Shown here: positions 1-9,285 of the stretch, in pieces
How positions within the stretch are numbered: the stretch's first letter is position 1
Layout: every line of letters begins with the position of its first letter
From: AP-15 sp963703745
GTDB lineage: Bacteria > Pseudomonadota > Alphaproteobacteria > ATCC43930 > CGMCC-115725
NCBI GenBank assembly: GCA_963703745.1
Contig: CAVPFL010000002.1
Span: 1,909,270 to 1,973,269, forward strand
Direction: 5' to 3'
Length of the DNA: 64,000 nt
Translations under genes and position numbers: made by a program
Notes under the pieces: model-generated
What the model saw: the letters and a program-made list of their open reading frames with translations, nothing else
Told to the model about the DNA's origin: nothing
Databases searched by the model: none

Positions 1-3000
1 CAGCCGATCGACATCGACCCCAAAGAACTGAATATTGTTGCGGAAAGGTTGCAGTCCGATTTTGCTGTTGGCGAAGAAGTCCCGCTTTCCGAGCTCCACA
101 AAACGCCCGTAAGGCCGGAGGATCGAAAGGCCTTTGTGGATGGCCTCCCCGGCGATCGAGTTCAAGACGACGTCCACACCTCCGCCATCGGTAATCTCGC
201 GGATGTCATCGGCAAAAGCGAGCGACCGCGAATCGACGACGTGCTGCGCCCCGAGCCGACGGAGAAACTCGCGCTTTTCCACTGAACCAGCCGAAGCGAA
301 GATTTCGGCGCCAACCGACTGGGCATATTGGATGGCGGCCAAGCCGACGCCGCCGGCGGCCCCCTGAATTAGGATTCGTTCGCCCTCCTGCAACCGGGCG
401 AGATGGTGGAGCGAATAGTAGACCGTCATTGCGGCGACGGGGAGTGTTGCGGCTTCTTCGAAGCTCATCGATGCCGGTTTCTTGAAGAGACCGAAGGCGG
501 GCGCAACGAGATGGGACGAGAACGCGTCGCGGCCGAAGCCGAACACGGCGTCCCCCGGACGGAAGCGATCGACTCCGTCGCCGACCTCGATGACCTCGCC
601 CGCGAACTCCATGCCGAGCGTTGCACCCGCGAACCCGCCCTCGAACGCTTCCTCGGGCAAGAAGCCGATGCGCTGCAGAACATCACGGAAATTTACCCCC
701 GCCGCCCTGACATGCACGGCGACCTCCCCGGTAGCGGGCCGCGGGAGGGTGATCCGTTGCAAGATTATGCCGTCCGGCGCCTTTCCGTGCGCAAAGGTTA
801 ATCTAAAACCGGTTTCGTGCATGCCGTCGCGCAGGACCGACGGCGCCGTCCACCCGGTCAGGCGCGGCACATAGCGCCCACCACCGCGCAATAACACTTC
901 GTCCTCGTCGTCGCGGCGGAGGATCTCTTCGACGAGCGCCTCAGCCGAACCCGCCGCGGTCGCTCTGGGATCGAGATCGATCAGGCGAGAGGAGATATCC
1001 GCCCGTTCGTTGAGGATGGTGCGCGTGAGGCCCCAGAGCGTAGCTTGCCAGGGGCGCACGCAACCCGCGGACCCGTCCGGCATCGGCATCGCACCCGATG
1101 TGACGACCGTCAGACGCGCCAACGGCGCCAGCCCCGCTGCGATCAGCGATTGCACGGCGATCAGCAAGTCGAAACTGCCAGCGCGCTGGGCTGCGAGCGG
1201 ATCCACCGGCACTGCTTCAGCGGCTCCCCGCAAGTGGACAAGATGAAGCTGGCCGACGCCGTCCGCGGCAAGGAGACGGAAAAGCTCGGCATACGAGTTC
1301 AAATCGGCCGTTGGAACGTCGAACCGGTCGAGACCGAGACGGTTGAAGCGACGGGCGGATCGGGCGACCACGACGCGCTGGCCAAGCGGAGCCAGCCCGC
1401 GGATGACCGCTGCGGCGGGATCGACAGCGATGTCATCCGTGAGTATCAGCCAGGTGACCGGATCGACTTCGCGAGGTATGGATGACGGCTGCATCGCTGC
1501 CGGCTTGCGTCCGATGACGGTAGCTCTGGCCGCGATCGGGTCGTCATAGCCCAGCGAAACTACGTCCTCGAAGCCCGCGTCGAGGACCGACCGCCGCCAG
1601 TTACTCTCGCTTGCGCCATTGGGGGCCATGCCGCAGGTGAGATCGAGAAACCCGCACTCCTTCGGTACCATCAGCAAGAGAAAGCCGCCCGGTTTGAGCG
1701 ATATGCGTGTGGCGGCGAGATCGCGGACAACGTCACGTTGGGCGATGAGCGGCACTGTAGCGACGACGAGTTCATATTGGTCCGGGGCGAAACCTTGTTC
1801 GGCGATCTCCCTCTCGGGATCGAGTATTGCGCAACGAACAAAGGAAAGGCCCTTGAAGCGCGCTTCCGCGCGCGCGACGGCCGCCGCGTTCGGATCGGTG
1901 AAGAGGTACTCCACGCGATCAGCTGGCACCGCCGCAAGCAAAGCCCCCGCGAGCCCGCCTGTCCCGCCCCTGATCTCGAGGATCCGCAGCGAGCGTGTCC
2001 GGGGCAGTGTGCGACACAATTGTCGAACCACCCCCGCCGCCGCTTCGTTCGGCCTGCGGAACAGCGGGTCGCAATCATAGAGCTGCTCGACCGCGTCAAA
2101 GCCCAGCTCGGCCGAAAGCAAATCGGCCGGTTCGATTCGCGACTGCAGGATGCCGGGGATCGCTGCCGCGAATCGCGTGATCAGCTGCAAGCTGGCGAGG
2201 TGGGCGGGATAACGGGCAACCGCCTCGCGCCAAAGAATTTCCGCCGCCGCTGAAGAACCGGCGAGGCGCCACTCGGCCCCATCACGTTCCACCACCCCCG
2301 CCGAGCGGGCGAGGGCGAGAAGCCTGTCAAGATAATGCTCTTGTTCGGGCCCAACACCGCGCTCCGCAATCAGCTCGGCAACAGTGAATTGATGGCTGCC
2401 GCCGACAATCTGCGCCAGCGCCTCTCCGGCATAGATTGCAGCGACCCGATCGAGGAGCGAACGGCTCGCCTCATCGCGCTCGCCTTCGCCCGCATTGGCC
2501 GGGAAAAAGAGCGGCGCCAGCGCCTGCGGCCGCGGCAGGTCGGTAGCATCCGCGTCGAGCACCCCAGGCCGGACTTGGTAGTGCCACTGATAGGCTGGAA
2601 TTTCGCCGGCGCCCCCGAGATCGACGCGGTGCAAGCGCAAACCGTCGATCTCAGCGATTGTCATGCCATCGGTGCCAAGCACCAGAGCTCGGATAACGAT
2701 CGAGCGAGCTCCGGAGTGAAGCACGGTGACATGACACCAGGCGATGCGTTCGCCGCCGCCGTAGAAACGGATACGCTCTGCCTTGATTGGAACAAAGACC
2801 CCCTGACGGTCCTCATCCGGTTGCTCGGCGACGGTAGCGAGGGTGACCTGGAGGCACGCATCGAGCAACGCCGGGTGCATGTGATACTCGCCCAGTTCGG
2901 CCGCTACCGCCGCAGGCACAGCGATGTGTCCGAGCGCCTCATCTGTACCGGCCCATGCCTCGACGATCCCCTGGAAGGCCGGCCCATAGATCAGGCCGCG

Positions 3001-6000
3001 AGCGATAAATCGACGATAGAACTCCGCGCCGTGGATCCGCTTTCCCATGCGCGCCCTGATCGCGTCCACCGGGGCCACGCGTTCTGATTGCCCCCTCGCC
3101 AAAGGCACGGCACGGGCAACCGCGACCGGGGGCAGCGCGGTCCCGAGCGCATCGCCTGCGTGCAGTCGGAAGGTGCCGTCTTCGGCTGACAACGCGATCT
3201 CGACCGATGGCTCGGCACCAGCGGCAATCACCAGCGGCCGCCTGATCTCGAAGGCCTCGATTTCGACGCCGTCGCAATCGCGGGTCGACCAAACCGAGGC
3301 GATAGCCATCTCGATAAAGGCCGCTCCGGGCAGGACCGTGCTGCTTTGGACGACATGATCAGCGAGCCACTCGAGCAGCGCTGGATCGAGACGGTTCTTC
3401 CAGATCCCGTCGGTGGCAGGCAGACGCTTGCCAAGAAGCGGGTGCTTACGGCGGCTGAGTGACGCTCCGCCTTGTCCCTCGTTATCGATAAACCAGTAGC
3501 GTTCGCGCTGCCACGGATAGGCGGGAAGCGGCACGAACGCGCAATCGCGAGGGTAGAGGGCGTCATAATCGATCGCGACGCCGGCAGCGTAGCTACGTCC
3601 AAGCGCCAGCCACAATGCGTCGCGCTCAGGCTCGCGACGGCGCAGCGTGGGGATCGAGACCCCGTGGCCTGGGGTGCTGTTTAGGCAGTCACGAACATAT
3701 CTGTCGAGGATAGGGTGCGGGCCGATTTCGAGGAAGACATTGAAGCCCTCGGCCTTCAGCGATTCGATCGCAGCGGCGAACTGAACGGGTCGGCGGATAT
3801 TGTCCCACCAATATTCCGCATCGAGCCGACTACCCTCGATCGTTGAGCCGGTAACGGTCGAGACAAAACGCAGCCGGCCAATTTGCGGCCGCAACCCGTC
3901 GAGCCGGTCCAACAACGCCTCGCGGATCGGGTCCATGCAGCGGCTGTGAAAGGCATAATCGAGGTCGAGCGGACGAAAGAAGACTTGATTCCCCTCGAGT
4001 TCGCCACCGAGCGCATCTATCGCAGCCGCATCGCCCGCCACGGTGACCGAATTCGGAGCGTTGACGGCGGCAATCGTCAGCCCCTCGCCATAGGGGGCAA
4101 TTAGTGCGGCGGCATTCTCGGGCGATAGTCCAAGGGCGGCCATCCGGCCGGCTCCGGCGGTACGCCCTTGCGCTCGGCTCCGCTCGACGATGACCTGGCA
4201 GGCGTCGCCGAGCGACAAAATGCCCGCCCCGTAAGCCGCCGACACCTCACCGACACTGTGGCCGAGCATCGCCTCGGCCTCGACCCCGTGCGCGCCGAGC
4301 CATTCGAGCACCGCTACCTGCAGCGCGAAGAGCGCCGGTTGCGCAATTTCGGTACGATCGAAGAGGTTCGCCGGTTCCGCCGATAAAAGGGCGTCTCTAA
4401 CCGACCAACCGCTGAGCCGGCTCAGCGGCGCATCGACCCGCTCGATGCACTCGGCGATGAATGGATCGGCGAGCAGATCCTGCCCCATACCGAGCCATTG
4501 CGAGCCGTTTCCGGAAAAAACCATGGCCAATCGAACTGGCGGGGCCTGGACATGCCCTTGGGCGAAGAGCGGCGGCGGATCGCCGGTGACGAACGCCTCC
4601 AACTGGGCCGTGACCTCATCAGGGGTTCGCCCAAACGCAGCGAGGCGATGCTGGTGCTGGGTCCGTCGGGTGGCTGCGGTGCGACAGAGGGCCGAAAAGG
4701 GGGGCGCCGCCGGCGATCTCAGCAATTCGGCGTAGCGCAGGGCCAGGCTCTTCAGAGCTGCCGAATCGTGCGCGGAGATCAGCAGTGGCTGGACCTCTCG
4801 GCCGTCCATCTCGGCGGCTTGCTGGGCCGCGACGGCAGCCGGCGGTTCCGGCTCTCGGACGACGATATGGGCGTTGGTCCCGCCGAAGCCGAACGAGTTG
4901 ACACCCATGGTCAAGCGACCCGGGCTCAATTCCGTATGTTTGGAGACGACGGCGAGATTGAGTTCGTCGAACAGAATTTTCGGGTTGGGCACCCTGAAGT
5001 GCAAGGTGCGCGGGATCGCGCGGTGACGGAGCGCAAGTACCACTTTCAGCAGGCCGGCAATCCCCGAAGCTGGTTCGAGATGGCCGATATTGCTCTTGAC
5101 CGAGCCGATTCGGCAGCAATCGCCGGGGGCCCGCGAGGCCCCGAACACCGTCCCCAAGGAGGCGCATTCGATCGGGTCGCCGACGCTCGTGCCGGTGCCA
5201 TGTGCCTCGACATAGGCGATCTCGCCCGGGTCGATCCCGGCGTCACGGTATACTCGGCGCAGCAGCGCTTCTTGCGCCGCTTGGTTGGGCATAGCCAAGC
5301 CCGCGGTACGGCCATCAGAATTGACACCCGAACCGACGATGAGGGCATAGATCGGATTCTTCTCGGCAATCGCCTGCGCGAGCGGTTGCAGAATGACCAC
5401 CCCGCCTCCTTCCGACCGGACATAACCGTCGCCGGCCGCGTCGAAGGGGTGACATCGGCCTGTCGGTGACAGCATGCGCGCCTTCGAGAAGCCGACGGTC
5501 GCGGACGGCGACAACAGCGCGTGGACGCCGGCCGCAATCGCCAAGCTCGATTCGTCCGCCCACAAGCTGACGCAGGCTTCGTGCACCGCAACCAGTGATG
5601 ACGAGCAGGCGGTGTCGACAATAAAGCTCGGACCGTGCAAATCGAAGATGTAGGAAATTCGATTCGCCGCATTGCTGAGCGCGCTGCCGGACATGACGTA
5701 GGGATCGACCTGATCCGCCTCTTCGCGCTGCAGTGCCGCGTAGTCGGACACCGAGATCCCGACAAAAACGCCGGTCTGCGACTCGGCAATCCGCGCCGGA
5801 ACGATGCCCGCGCTCTCGAGCGCTTCCCAAGTCAGCTCCAACAGCAGACGCTGTTGCGGGTCGATGCGGCGCGCTTCGCGGGGCGAAATGCCGAAAAATC
5901 CGGCGTCGAACTTGTCGATGTCCGCGATGAACCCGCCTGCGCGCGTATACATTTTGCCGGGTTTCGCCGGGTCGGGATGGTAATAGGCGTCGACGTCCCA

Positions 6001-6150
6001 GCGGTCATCGGGGATCTCGGTAACGGCGTCCTTCCCGGCTTCGAGCAGCGACCAGAATTCCGCCACGTCCGCAGCACCCGGGAACCGACACGCCAATCCG
6101 ACTACTGCGATCGGGAAGGTTCGCCCCACAGCGTTAGTCTCTGTAGGCAT
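1..6150 (-). CDS. Highly reducing type I polyketide synthase, N-terminal part (KS-AT-DH-cMT-pseudoKR-ER), runs off left edge
   Basis: One uninterrupted minus-strand frame of about 2050 residues with no stop before the window edge. Seen in order: ketosynthase (about residues 12-430; DTACSSS with Cys182, EAHGTGT, NIGHLE), acyltransferase (GHSVGE, Ser632; YAFHS, the F suggesting malonyl-CoA), dehydratase (DHVVQSSTVLP, His932; HPALLD, Asp about 1095), C-methyltransferase (SAM motif LEIRGGTGG about 1386), a Rossmann-like stretch without KR motifs (about 1550-1690, probable structural KR), and enoylreductase (GAAGGVGLA from residue 1930). KR and ACP are expected beyond the edge. A methyltransferase between DH and ER is the layout known from iterative highly reducing synthases, so a methyl-branched reduced chain is inferred. 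The HxxxGxxxxP dehydratase motif has Ser in place of Gly. The start ATG follows AAGGAG by about 11 nt, and the ketosynthase begins immediately. No partner biosynthetic gene is visible. Confidence 0.93.
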   Translation of the reverse strand, partial: MPTETNAVGRTFPIAVVGLACRFPGAADVAEFWSLLEAGKDAVTEIPDDRWDVDAYYHPDPAKPGKMYTRAGGFIADIDKFDAGFFGISPREARRIDPQQRLLLELTWEALESAGIVPARIAESQTGVFVGISVSDYAALQREEADQVDPYVMSGSALSNAANRISYIFDLHGPSFIVDTACSSSLVAVHEACVSLWADESSLAIAAGVHALLSPSATVGFSKARMLSPTGRCHPFDAAGDGYVRSEGGGVVILQPLAQAIAEKNPIYALIVGSGVNSDGRTAGLAMPNQAAQEALLRRVYRDAGIDPGEIAYVEAHGTGTSVGDPIECASLGTVFGASRAPGDCCRIGSVKSNIGHLEPASGIAGLLKVVLALRHRAIPRTLHFRVPNPKILFDELNLAVVSKHTELSPGRLTMGVNSFGFGGTNAHIVVREPEPPAAVAAQQAAEMDGREVQPLLISAHDSAALKSLALRYAELLRSPAAPPFSALCRTAATRRTQHQHRLAAFGRTPDEVTAQLEAFVTGDPPPLFAQGHVQAPPVRLAMVFSGNGSQWLGMGQDLLADPFIAECIERVDAPLSRLSGWSVRDALLSAEPANLFDRTEIAQPALFALQVAVLEWLGAHGVEAEAMLGHSVGEVSAAYGAGILSLGDACQVIVERSRAQGRTAGAGRMAALGLSPENAAALIAPYGEGLTIAAVNAPNSVTVAGDAAAIDALGGELEGNQVFFRPLDLDYAFHSRCMDPIREALLDRLDGLRPQIGRLRFVSTVTGSTIEGSRLDAEYWWDNIRRPVQFAAAIESLKAEGFNVFLEIGPHPILDRYVRDCLNSTPGHGVSIPTLRRREPERDALWLALGRSYAAGVAIDYDALYPRDCAFVPLPAYPWQRERYWFIDNEGQGGASLSRRKHPLLGKRLPATDGIWKNRLDPALLEWLADHVVQSSTVLPGAAFIEMAIASVWSTRDCDGVEIEAFEIRRPLVIAAGAEPSVEIALSAEDGTFRLHAGDALGTALPPVAVARAVPLARGQSERVAPVDAIRARMGKRIHGAEFYRRFIARGLIYGPAFQGIVEAWAGTDEALGHIAVPAAVAAELGEYHMHPALLDACLQVTLATVAEQPDEDRQGVFVPIKAERIRFYGGGERIAWCHVTVLHSGARSIVIRALVLGTDGMTIAEIDGLRLHRVDLGGAGEIPAYQWHYQVRPGVLDADATDLPRPQALAPLFFPANAGEGERDEASRSLLDRVAAIYAGEALAQIVGGSHQFTVAELIAERGVGPEQEHYLDRLLALARSAGVVERDGAEWRLAGSSAAAEILWREAVARYPAHLASLQLITRFAAAIPGILQSRIEPADLLSAELGFDAVEQLYDCDPLFRRPNEAAAGVVRQLCRTLPRTRSLRILEIRGGTGGLAGALLAAVPADRVEYLFTDPNAAAVARAEARFKGLSFVRCAILDPEREIAEQGFAPDQYELVVATVPLIAQRDVVRDLAATRISLKPGGFLLLMVPKECGFLDLTCGMAPNGASESNWRRSVLDAGFEDVVSLGYDDPIAARATVIGRKPAAMQPSSIPREVDPVTWLILTDDIAVDPAAAVIRGLAPLGQRVVVARSARRFNRLGLDRFDVPTADLNSYAELFRLLAADGVGQLHLVHLRGAAEAVPVDPLAAQRAGSFDLLIAVQSLIAAGLAPLARLTVVTSGAMPMPDGSAGCVRPWQATLWGLTRTILNERADISSRLIDLDPRATAAGSAEALVEEILRRDDEDEVLLRGGGRYVPRLTGWTAPSVLRDGMHETGFRLTFAHGKAPDGIILQRITLPRPATGEVAVHVRAAGVNFRDVLQRIGFLPEEAFEGGFAGATLGMEFAGEVIEVGDGVDRFRPGDAVFGFGRDAFSSHLVAPAFGLFKKPASMSFEEAATLPVAAMTVYYSLHHLARLQEGERILIQGAAGGVGLAAIQYAQSVGAEIFASAGSVEKREFLRRLGAQHVVDSRSLAFADDIREITDGGGVDVVLNSIAGEAIHKGLSILRPYGRFVELGKRDFFANSKIGLQPFRNNIQFFGVDVDRL

Positions 6151-7073
6151 GCAAGCTCTTGCTCCTTTGTCACCACCGGCGTGGTCCCGCTTCCGACGGG
6201 TTTACACGCTACAGAATAACTCCTGCCAGCCTTGCGGTTTCGGCATAGGGGTCGGAACGAAACTGCCTGGCGATCACCTTAACGCAAGATTAGGGATCTT
6301 CGAACCCCGCTGTCGAGATTGGCTGCGGGCTTGTGAGGGACTTGGGCGCTTGCGGCCCTTGGTGCCGCTGATCTCGTCGGCATAAATCTCGACGACTTGC
6401 CAGCCGGCGCGTTCTGCGACCTCGTCAAGCACCCGGCGCTGATTCTCGGTCGCGCGCTGCACGCGTCATCGCTGAAACGGGCGACGTCGACACCGGTGAT
6501 CAACGGCTCGTCGCGTATCCGGGGATGTTGCGGTCGGCGCGAGCCGCGGCTTCGACCATCCCCCTAGGCCCTTGAGCGCCGATTTTGGGCCCACAGAGCG
6601 GTTGCTAGCGGCAGGTGGTTATTCCCTACCTGTGATTCCCCGTTTTTCAATTGCTTCGGAGTTGGATCGGCAATGGAAATAAGCAGGAGATCCGGCCCGT
6701 CCTGGAATAGGTACCTAAGGCATCCGGCGGCGCGCGGTGGCTCCTTCGCGACGGTAAGCCGTGCTGGCGCGATCGCGCGAGGCTTTGGCGCCGCGCACGG
6801 CGATCGGCCCTGCTATCGGCGCCAGGGGATGCTTATCGCAAGCCGGCGTGAATGGTGTAGGGGCCGCGATGATATCCTCGCCATCGTCGAAGGCGCCGCG
6901 AACCTCAGCGGGCGCCCCTCCATCGCCCAAGGCCTCACGGCCGCTCGGGGGTTAGCCGATCGACCCGGGACTGCATCACAGCGAATTGCCTGCCTGTTAC
7001 CCACGACGTTACCCAGCACCCACTTCCGAGTAGAAACAGCGTCTCGGTTCTTTCTCTAAATGTTTGCTTTATA
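6151..7073. other. Intergenic stretch between PKS and tRNA-Arg
   Basis: About 920 bases without an intact gene. The only recognisable coding trace is the resolvase fragment listed separately. The part at 6500-7070 is GC-rich and has short open frames on both strands that match no family I know. It also contains the upstream region of the PKS gene. I could not identify a convincing promoter box. Confidence 0.6.
6280..6490 (-). pseudogene. Serine recombinase / resolvase N-terminal fragment
   Basis: The minus strand encodes TENQRRVLDEVAERAGW followed by VVEIYADEISGTKGRKRP. This matches the segment after the catalytic serine in small serine recombinases, typically TxxQxxxL...GW.V...Y.DEGISGxKGRDKRP. 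The glycine before ISG and the aspartate before KRP are missing. The YARVS catalytic start is not readable in frame, and the downstream body (the rest of the catalytic domain and the helix-turn-helix) is absent. It is a decayed remnant, not a gene. It sits about 600 bp from tRNA-Arg and may mark an old mobile-element junction. Confidence 0.6.
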
Positions 7074-7150
7074 TGGCGTCCCCGACAGGACTCGAACCTG
7101 CGACCCACAGTTTAGGAAACTGTTGCTCTATCCGACTGAGCTACGGGGAC
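7074..7150 (-). tRNA. tRNA-Arg (anticodon CCT)
   Basis: The minus strand folds as a full cloverleaf. The 7-bp acceptor pairs GTCCCCG with CGGGGAC, the D arm has GCTC/GAGC, and the anticodon stem ACAGT/ACTGT encloses loop TTCCTAA with anticodon CCT. The T arm is GCAGG-TTCGAGT-CCTGT. The discriminator is G and CCA is encoded. The gene decodes AGG arginine codons. It lies between the PKS and the exopolysaccharide locus. tRNA-Arg genes are frequent integration targets, but no repeated 3' end was found nearby. Confidence 0.97.
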
Positions 7151-7241
7151 AACGTCAGACAGTATACTCTTACGGCGGGCCCTTCGCCAGCAGCGTTAGA
7201 TCGTTGTGGCCGGAATTGCGATGGGCAGGGAACCCGCATTC

Positions 7242-9182
7242 TCAAACAGCGTCCCCGACTGTCGCGGCCTCGATGTCGCTGCGGATTGCACCACCATGGA
7301 CCTGGCGGAGAAACGCCTCGATCATCGAGAGCGACCACAGCGCCGCACTGTGGTCGCGCTCACCCGCTTGATGCTGACTGAGCAGCGTCCCAACCGTCGC
7401 CATGTCGAACAAGCCTGAATCGCGGAGCACGGGCCCGCCAAGCGTTTCGCGCAAACGCCGGTGCAGCGGACCGCGAAACCAGGCGGCGAGTGGTACAGCA
7501 AAGCCCTGCTTAGGGCGGTATAGTATCTCCTTGCTGAGATTTGGTTCGAGGGCGGCCTTGAAGATGTACTTGCCCTCGCGACCATGCAGCTTTAGATGCG
7601 ATGGCAGCCGCGCTGCCCATTCGACCAGAGTATGGTCGAGCAAGGGAACGCGCACCTCTAGGGAGTTAGCCATGCTCGCGCGATCGACTTTGGTAAGGAT
7701 ATCGCCGGGGAGGTAAGTCTTGAAATCGGCGTACTGCACCTGCGACAGCGGGTCATCGCTGTTGCATCGCATTATATGCCGTTTGAGCAGGTCGGCGGCG
7801 TTGTACCCCTGTAGCTCACGTCGGAGGTTGGGACTGAACAACCGGCGGCGAAGCGTATCACTGCAAGTCGAGACGGACGAGAAGTACGCCTCGATCGAAT
7901 CGCGCGCCAGCTCCTCCAACGTCGCCTTAGCGCGCAGCGGACGTGGTGCCCACTGGAGCTTCGGATAAACCGCGCCGAGCAGGCCAAATAAGGGACGGCG
8001 CAACGCTGTTGGCACCCAACCACGCACCCGCTCTTCAACACAGTGCCAGCGATAGCGTCGGTAGCCGGCGAAAACCTCGTCCCCTCCATCGCCAGACAGG
8101 GCGACGGTCACATTCTCACGGGCCGCGGCGCAGACTCGGAAGGTCGGCATCGCCGAGCTGTCGCCGAACGGCTCGTCGTAGATCGTTGCTAACCGGTCGA
8201 GGAGATCGAAAGAATTAGGATCGACCGCTCTGACATGGTGATCTGTGCCGTAGCGCTCAGCGACCTCGCGAGAAAAGGTGGATTCGTCCCATCCCTGACT
8301 GCCAAATGAGATCGAGAATGTGCTGACCGGATCAGCCTTCAGCCCGGCCATCATCGCCACCACGCCGCTAGAATCCACACCACCCGAGAGGAACGCTCCG
8401 AGCGGAACGTCGGCAATCATCCTCAGGCGAACCGATTCGCGCAGACGCGCGATCAGCTCTTCCTCGACCTCGTCTTGGCGAACGGGAGCCCCGTCAAGAA
8501 ACCGCAGGTCCCAATAAGGGCGCGGTTCCGGCGGCGCCTCGCCCCGTCGGACCGTCAGATGATGCGCGGGCGCTAATTTGCGGACGCCGCGGTAGATCGA
8601 ACGCGGGTCGGGTACGTAGCCAAAAGCGAAGAACTCTTCGATCGCTAGAGGATCGAACTCTCGATCGACCCGCGGGCTCAGCAGCAGCGATTTCAGTTCG
8701 GAAGCGAAAAGCAGCTGTCCATCAGGAAGAAAGCTGTAATAGAGGGGTTTCTCGCCGAGCCTGTCGCGCGCCAGGAACAGCACCTCTTTCGCTGCATCCC
8801 ACAGCGCGAAGGCGAACATACCATTGAAGCGATCGAGACATGCCGAGCCCCACTCCTCCCAGGCATGGACAATTACCTCGGTATCGCAGCGGGTGCGAAA
8901 TATATGGCCCAACGCTGCAAGTTCAGCCATCAGCGGCTGGAAATTGTAGATCTCGCCGTTATAGACGACACAGATGGTCCCTTCCTCGTTGAATAACGGT
9001 TGATCGCCGGTGGCGAGGTCGACTATCGCCAGTCGGCGGTGGCCAAGCCCGATCCCTGGCTCGATATGATAGCCATCACCGTCCGGTCCGCGATGATCGA
9101 GGATATCGGTCATGCGTCGAAGCAGAGTTCGATCGATCTCGGCCCGCCCGCGATAGTCGAAAATACCCGCTATGCCGCACAT
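7242..9182 (-). CDS. Asparagine synthase-like amidotransferase, exosortase A system-associated
   Basis: 646 residues starting MCGIAGIF, so Cys2 is the N-terminal nucleophile of a class II glutamine amidotransferase domain (about 1-210). An asparagine synthase ATP-pyrophosphatase domain follows, with SGGVDSS at about 266-272. Family knowledge: glutamine-hydrolysing AsnB uses ATP, glutamine and a carboxylate. Copies embedded in exosortase A polysaccharide loci form their own subfamily and are thought to amidate sugar acids or another locus-specific substrate rather than make free asparagine. Here it is the last gene of the minus-strand locus, 103 bp downstream of the glycosyltransferase and followed after 91 bp by tRNA-Arg. 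Both domains look intact. Confidence 0.9.
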   Translation of the reverse strand: MCGIAGIFDYRGRAEIDRTLLRRMTDILDHRGPDGDGYHIEPGIGLGHRRLAIVDLATGDQPLFNEEGTICVVYNGEIYNFQPLMAELAALGHIFRTRCDTEVIVHAWEEWGSACLDRFNGMFAFALWDAAKEVLFLARDRLGEKPLYYSFLPDGQLLFASELKSLLLSPRVDREFDPLAIEEFFAFGYVPDPRSIYRGVRKLAPAHHLTVRRGEAPPEPRPYWDLRFLDGAPVRQDEVEEELIARLRESVRLRMIADVPLGAFLSGGVDSSGVVAMMAGLKADPVSTFSISFGSQGWDESTFSREVAERYGTDHHVRAVDPNSFDLLDRLATIYDEPFGDSSAMPTFRVCAAARENVTVALSGDGGDEVFAGYRRYRWHCVEERVRGWVPTALRRPLFGLLGAVYPKLQWAPRPLRAKATLEELARDSIEAYFSSVSTCSDTLRRRLFSPNLRRELQGYNAADLLKRHIMRCNSDDPLSQVQYADFKTYLPGDILTKVDRASMANSLEVRVPLLDHTLVEWAARLPSHLKLHGREGKYIFKAALEPNLSKEILYRPKQGFAVPLAAWFRGPLHRRLRETLGGPVLRDSGLFDMATVGTLLSQHQAGERDHSAALWSLSMIEAFLRQVHGGAIRSDIEAATVGDAV

Positions 9183-9285
9183 CTCTTATGACCCGGCGAT
9201 GAGGAATCGGAAAAGCCGAATGGCTACGACCTTATTCGAGCCAAGCAGCGCGAACAAGGCGACGCATATGCAAATGCAACTCGTC

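Noticed and set aside
403..3684. Several plus-strand frames of 130-250 codons opposite the PKS
   Set aside because: They lie entirely antisense to an intact domain-bearing PKS frame, are Arg/Pro-rich and match no family; GC-rich codon shadow.
6673..7059. 128-codon plus-strand frame and overlapping minus-strand frames in the gap before tRNA-Arg
   Set aside because: No motif, no ribosome site, composition like random GC-rich sequence; noted only as intergenic.
7060..7381. Open frames reading VPDRTRTCDPQF / ASPTGLEPATHSL on the plus strand
   Set aside because: These are translations of the antisense of tRNA-Arg, a well known false-gene pattern.
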